A stretch of DNA of 16,494 nt from CAYLNK01 sp964384675. GTDB lineage: Bacteria > Acidobacteriota > Thermoanaerobaculia > UBA5066. The first letter of the stretch is position 1. The number at the start of each line of letters is the position of its first letter. Location: NCBI GenBank assembly GCA_964384675.1, contig CAYLNK010000127.1:1-16494 (forward strand). Direction: 5' to 3'. Made by a program: the position numbers and the translations under genes. The notes under the pieces are model-generated. The model was given only the letters and a program-made list of their open reading frames with translations, did no database searches and was not told where the DNA came from. Positions 13,857-16,494 of the stretch are shown here, in pieces.

Positions 13857-14725
13857 CGGGGCTCACCCTGGAGAACGCCCACCGTGAGAACCGGGCCCTC
13901 ACGCACAAGGCGGGGGCCAATTTCTCGGTCGGCTTCCGGTTCCTCCCGAAGGAGCGCCGGCGCGCGGTCTACGCGGCGTACGCCTTCTGCCGCCTCGCCG
14001 ACGACGCGGTGGACGAGGGCGACCCGGCGACGGCGCCGGAGCGCCTCGGCACCTGGGAGCGGGAGCTCGAGGCCGCGTACTCGGGCCGGCCGGAGAGCGC
14101 CGCGGGCGTCGCGCTCGCGGCGGTGCTTCCGCGCTTCCCGATTCCCCGGGCCGCGTTCGAGGGGCTGCTCGCGGGCTGCCGCCAGGACCTCGTCAAGACG
14201 CGCTACGCGACGTTCGACGAGCTCCTCGGCTACTGCGACCTCGTTGCGACCACGATCTCGACGATCTCGCTGGCGATCTTCGGCGGTCTCGGGAAGCCGG
14301 AGGCCGAGGCCCGCGGGCGCGACCTCGCCACGGCGCTCCAGCTGACCAACATCGTGCGCGACGTGGGTGACGACGTCGCGCGCGACCGCGTCTATCTCCC
14401 CGCCGAGGACCTGTCGCGATTCGGAGTCGACGAGCGGGACGTGCTGGCCTGCCGCACCTCGCCCGCGTACGAGGCGCTCCTGCGCTTCGAGGCGGGGCGC
14501 GCGCTCGGCTTCTTTCGCGCGGCCGAGCCGATCAAGGACCTCGTCGACCGGGAGTGCCGCTTCGCGGTGACGATGATGGGCGGGATCTATGCCGAGGTGG
14601 CACGCCGGGTGGTCGCCACGCCAGCGGCGACGCTGACCAGCCGGGTCCGGCTCTCGTCGGTGGAGAAGGTCGGGGCGGTGGCCGCCCGCCTCGTCTCGCG
14701 TCGATTCCTCCTTTCGCGTGATTGA
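13853..14725 (+). CDS. Squalene/phytoene synthase family protein
   Basis: A 290-residue head-to-head prenyl synthase that should condense two prenyl diphosphates to squalene-like or phytoene-like C30/C40 products. Both Mg-diphosphate motifs are intact: CRLADDAVDE (D50, D51, D54) and NIVRDVGDDVARDRVYLP (D170, D173, D174). Other family segments are 'FSVGFRFLPKERRRAVYAAYAFCR', 'YATFDELLGYCDLVA' and 'FAVTMMGGIY'. After YCDLVA most relatives have a Val-Gly-containing helix, but here it is TTISTISLAIFG (133-144), a possible product-specificity difference. The ATG at 13853 overlaps the flavoprotein stop (ATGA), which fixes the start; the upstream in-frame reading from 13646 lies inside the flavoprotein gene. 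No other carotenoid or hopanoid gene is present, so C30 versus C40 cannot be decided. Confidence 0.92.
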   Translation: MTGLTLENAHRENRALTHKAGANFSVGFRFLPKERRRAVYAAYAFCRLADDAVDEGDPATAPERLGTWERELEAAYSGRPESAAGVALAAVLPRFPIPRAAFEGLLAGCRQDLVKTRYATFDELLGYCDLVATTISTISLAIFGGLGKPEAEARGRDLATALQLTNIVRDVGDDVARDRVYLPAEDLSRFGVDERDVLACRTSPAYEALLRFEAGRALGFFRAAEPIKDLVDRECRFAVTMMGGIYAEVARRVVATPAATLTSRVRLSSVEKVGAVAARLVSRRFLLSRD

Positions 14726-14751
14726 CTCTTCACGAGGGACAGTCCTAGAGT
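14722..14751 (+). promoter_or_regulatory. Possible sigma-70-like promoter giving a leaderless transcript of the 123-aa gene
   Basis: TTGACT (14722-14727, 5/6) and TAGAGT (14746-14751, 4/6) are separated by 18 bp. The ATG at 14760 lies 8 nt past the -10, so the transcript would begin at or within a few bases of the start codon. There is no clear Shine-Dalgarno. The box overlaps the last codons of the terpenoid synthase. Confidence 0.45.
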
Positions 14752-14759
14752 CGTGCGCG

Positions 14760-15131
14760 ATGGCCCTCGACGAACGGACGCGCGCTTATCTCCGCGAGCT
14801 GGGAGCCGCGCTGAACGAGGCCGTCTCGTCGTCCGAGAAGGTGCACGAGATCCTGGCGAGGGTGCGCGCCGAGGGCTACGACGCCTACCTGGTGCTGGAC
14901 GCGACGGTGGCGCTCGACAAGCGGGGACGCCGCTCGCAGGCGGCGCTCCCCTCCATCCGCCGCGGCGGGCTGTCGCGCGACCGGGAAGAGGGCGAGACGG
15001 CCGTCTTCCAGATCAACGTGAAGGACCTGAGCTTCCTCCGCTCGGTCGGCATCGACCCCACCCGCCCGATCCGCGCGCGGCGGCGCCCCGCCACCACGGT
15101 CACCCTCCGCTCCACGATCGCGAAGAAGTAG
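14760..15131 (+). CDS. Small protein of unknown function
   Basis: A 123-residue protein I do not recognise. Residues 1-40 look helical and acidic ('LRELGAALNEAVSSSEKVHEI'), followed by 'EGYDAYLVLDATVALDKRG' (38-56), a probable beta-strand with buried aliphatic residues. A basic, flexible stretch (57-78), the segment 'AVFQINVKDLSFLRSVGI' (81-98) and an Arg/Thr-rich tail follow. The high positive charge after residue 55 would allow nucleic-acid or membrane-surface binding, but that is speculation. There is no signal peptide, membrane segment or cysteine. A GTG at 14718, overlapping the end of the previous gene, would add 14 residues; I prefer ATG 14760 because of the promoter-like boxes in front. 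It lies 49 bp upstream of rlmN on the same strand. Confidence 0.7.
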   Translation: MALDERTRAYLRELGAALNEAVSSSEKVHEILARVRAEGYDAYLVLDATVALDKRGRRSQAALPSIRRGGLSRDREEGETAVFQINVKDLSFLRSVGIDPTRPIRARRRPATTVTLRSTIAKK

Positions 15132-15168
15132 CCCGGCAACGGCGCGCTCCGCGGCTTCCACGTCGGGG

Positions 15169-15174
15169 TACAGT
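15169..15174 (+). promoter_or_regulatory. -10-like box 6 nt before the rlmN GTG
   Basis: TACAGT (4/6 to the -10 consensus) ends 6 nt before GTG 15181, which places initiation on the start codon. No Shine-Dalgarno and no convincing -35 are visible in the 49-bp spacer. Confidence 0.3.
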
Positions 15175-15180
15175 GTCGGC

Positions 15181-16494
15181 GTGATCGACCTCCTGGGCCT
15201 CGCCCCCGACGACCTGGCACGCGCGATCCGCGACGTCGCTCCCGAGCCGTTCCGCGCCTCGCAGCTGATGCGATGGATCTACGAGCGCCGGGTGTTCGAC
15301 TTCGCGCGGATGACGGACCTCCCGAAGCCGATGCGGGAAGCCCTCGTCGCGTCCTTCACGGTCGGGGTGCCGTCGGTGGTGTCGCGCACGGGCGCGGAGG
15401 ACGGCGCGGTGAAGTACCTCCTCGAGCTCGCCGACGGCGTGCGGATCGAGGCGGTCTACATCCCGATGAGGGATGGGGATCGGGAACTGCGGGGCCCTTC
15501 GGCCCCCGCCAGAGACCTCGGCTCTCCCTCCGGTCGAGCCAGTCGGGTACTGCGGGGCCCTTCGGCCCCCGCCAGAGACCTCGGCTCTCCCTCCGGTCGA
15601 GCCNNNNNNNNNNNNNNNNNNNNNNNNNNNNNNNNNNNNNNNNNNNNNNNNNNNNNNNNNNNNNNNNNNNNNNNNNNNNNNNNNNNNNNNNNNNNNNNNN
15701 NNNAGTCGGGTGACGATCTGCCTTTCGTCGCAGGCGGGCTGCGCGGTCGACTGCGCGTTCTGCGTGACGGGGCGGATGGGAGCGGGCCGGAACCTGACCG
15801 CCGGCGAGATCGTCGGGCAGTACCTGGTCATCGCCGCGGAGAGGGGGCTGTCCGCCGGGATCGTGAACCTCGTCTTCATGGGGATGGGAGAGCCGCTCCT
15901 GAACGTCCCGAACGTTCTCCGCGCGCTCGACCTCTTCGAGCGGGAGATCGCGCCGCGCCGGATCACGCTCTCCACGTCCGGCGTCGTTCCCGGGCTGGCG
16001 CCGCTCGCGGCCCGTACGCGCCGTCCCAACCTCGCCGTGTCGCTCTCGGCCCCGGACGACGCCACCCGGACGCGCCTGATGCCGATCAACGCGACCTACC
16101 CGATCGGCACGCTCTTCGACGCGCTCGCTCGCTGGCCCCTCGAGAAGGGGCGGCGGATCACGTTCGAGTACGTCCTGATCGAGGGCGTCAACGACTCCCC
16201 GGCGATGGCGCGGGCGCTGGCACGGCTGGTGGCGCGCGTACCGTCGAAGGTGAACCTGATCCCCCTGAACGAGTCCCGCGAATGGCTGCCGGGCCTCCGG
16301 CGGCCGGCCGACGCGGCCGTCGACGCGTTCGGGCGGGTCCTCGCGGACGCCGACGTCCCGGTCACGGTGAGGTGGTCCAAGGGGCTCGGCGCCAGCGCGG
16401 CCTGCGGCCAGCTGAAGGGGCGCGAGACCCCGCGGCGTCCGGAGCGGGTGGAGCGGCCGCGCGTCATGCCCCGCGTGCTTCCGGCCCTGGAGCC
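15181..16494 (+). CDS. rlmN: 23S rRNA/tRNA adenine-C2 methyltransferase RlmN (3'-partial, interrupted by repeat insertion and gap)
   Basis: RlmN makes 2-methyladenosine in 23S rRNA and some tRNAs by radical SAM chemistry. Before the gap are 141 codons: the N-terminal accessory domain ('PFRASQLMRWIYERRVFDF', 'KYLLELADGVRIEAVYIP') and then two 21-codon repeats (residues 100-141). After the gap the radical SAM domain resumes in the frame expected if whole repeat units are missing. It has TICLSSQ with the mechanistic Cys (codon 15719), cluster cysteines at 15740, 15752 and 15761 (GCAVDCAFC), 'FMGMGEPLLN', and the methyl-carrying Cys in AACGQL (16403). All catalytic residues are therefore present. 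The 100 Ns are not a multiple of 3, but this is a placeholder length. The reading frame is open at the window end, in a basic Pro/Arg-rich tail, and should stop soon after. The start is GTG 15181. Whether the inserted protein is active is unknown. Confidence 0.9.
   Translation, partial: MIDLLGLAPDDLARAIRDVAPEPFRASQLMRWIYERRVFDFARMTDLPKPMREALVASFTVGVPSVVSRTGAEDGAVKYLLELADGVRIEAVYIPMRDGDRELRGPSAPARDLGSPSGRASRVLRGPSAPARDLGSPSGRAXXXXXXXXXXXXXXXXXXXXXXXXXXXXXXXXXXSGDDLPFVAGGLRGRLRVLRDGADGSGPEPDRRRDRRAVPGHRRGEGAVRRDREPRLHGDGRAAPERPERSPRARPLRAGDRAAPDHALHVRRRSRAGAARGPYAPSQPRRVALGPGRRHPDAPDADQRDLPDRHALRRARSLAPREGAADHVRVRPDRGRQRLPGDGAGAGTAGGARTVEGEPDPPERVPRMAAGPPAAGRRGRRRVRAGPRGRRRPGHGEVVQGARRQRGLRPAEGARDPAASGAGGAAARHAPRASGPGA
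15478..15603 (+). repeat. 63-bp tandem repeat, two visible copies, in frame inside rlmN
   Basis: Unit 1 is 15478-15540 and unit 2 is 15541-15603; 15486-15540 and 15549-15603 are identical over 55 bp, with differences only in the first eight bases. The period is 21 codons, so each unit adds residues ending LRGPSAPARDLGSPSGRA without shifting the frame. Each unit contains a hairpin GGGGCC-CTTC-GGCCCC (15491-15506 and 15554-15569). The sequence after the gap restarts with AGTCGGGT (15704-15711), identical to the first eight bases of unit 2, so the array continues into or across the gap with unknown copy number. Confidence 0.93.
15604..15703. other. Scaffold gap (100 N)
   Basis: Exactly 100 unknown bases, a conventional placeholder. 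It begins at the end of a repeat unit and ends at the first base of the repeat-unit consensus, so the assembly most likely broke inside the tandem array. A larger insertion hidden here cannot be excluded. Confidence 0.97.

Noticed and set aside
15478..15603. Repeat array as a CRISPR
   Set aside because: Units are directly adjacent with no unique spacers, the period is 63 bp and in frame with rlmN, and no cas gene is present.
15100..16089. Minus-strand reading spanning the gap with GSTGGRAEV-type repeats
   Set aside because: It is antisense to rlmN and depends on an arbitrary 100-N gap; rlmN has all catalytic motifs on the plus strand.

Overview
The window is very GC-rich bacterial DNA (I estimate around 70% G+C), densely packed, with many stop/start overlaps and no gene-free stretch over 300 bases. 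Gene content is mostly chromosomal housekeeping and membrane/isoprenoid metabolism. There is no IS, phage or plasmid gene, tRNA, rRNA or CRISPR array. I recognise no taxonomic marker. A tetraether/membrane-spanning-lipid-synthase-like radical SAM enzyme, a fused TIGR03960/DUF2344 radical SAM protein and the high GC would all fit an Acidobacteriota-like organism, but that is inference. A 100-N scaffold gap at 15604-15703 shows this is a draft, perhaps metagenomic, assembly.

Left part (1-4525): an exported cyclophilin (minus) diverges from a plus-strand pair, an EcsC-like protein and a ThiO/DAO-type flavoprotein with a GTGA overlap. After a 177-bp regulatory-looking spacer comes a 625-aa radical SAM protein resembling the Tes/Mss lipid C-C coupling enzymes.

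Middle part (4542-8605, minus): five genes read right to left, every junction overlapping (ATGA, ATGA, TGATG, GTGA). They encode a polytopic membrane protein, a TPR lipoprotein, a VanZ-family membrane protein, an OmpR-type response regulator and a sensor histidine kinase. This looks like one translationally coupled envelope-sensing unit. It diverges from a two-domain VOC (glyoxalase-fold) gene at 8725-9492.

Right part: a strong hairpin separates the VOC gene from a convergent minus pair. This pair is the radical SAM TIGR03960-DUF2344 fusion (9949-12540), followed 8 bp later by a pterin-synthase-family protein whose catalytic Cys is absent. Diverging from it are a geranylgeranyl-reductase-like flavoprotein and a squalene/phytoene synthase (ATGA overlap), then a small conserved-looking unknown protein, then rlmN, which runs off the end.

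The most unusual structure is in rlmN. A tandem 63-bp (21-codon) repeat is inserted in frame just before the mechanistic Cys and the CxxxCxxC cluster motif, and the assembly gap falls inside this array. Other leads are the Tes/Mss-like enzyme, the five-gene overlapping operon, the non-canonical pterin-synthase active site, and three genes that appear to start leaderless just downstream of -10-like boxes.
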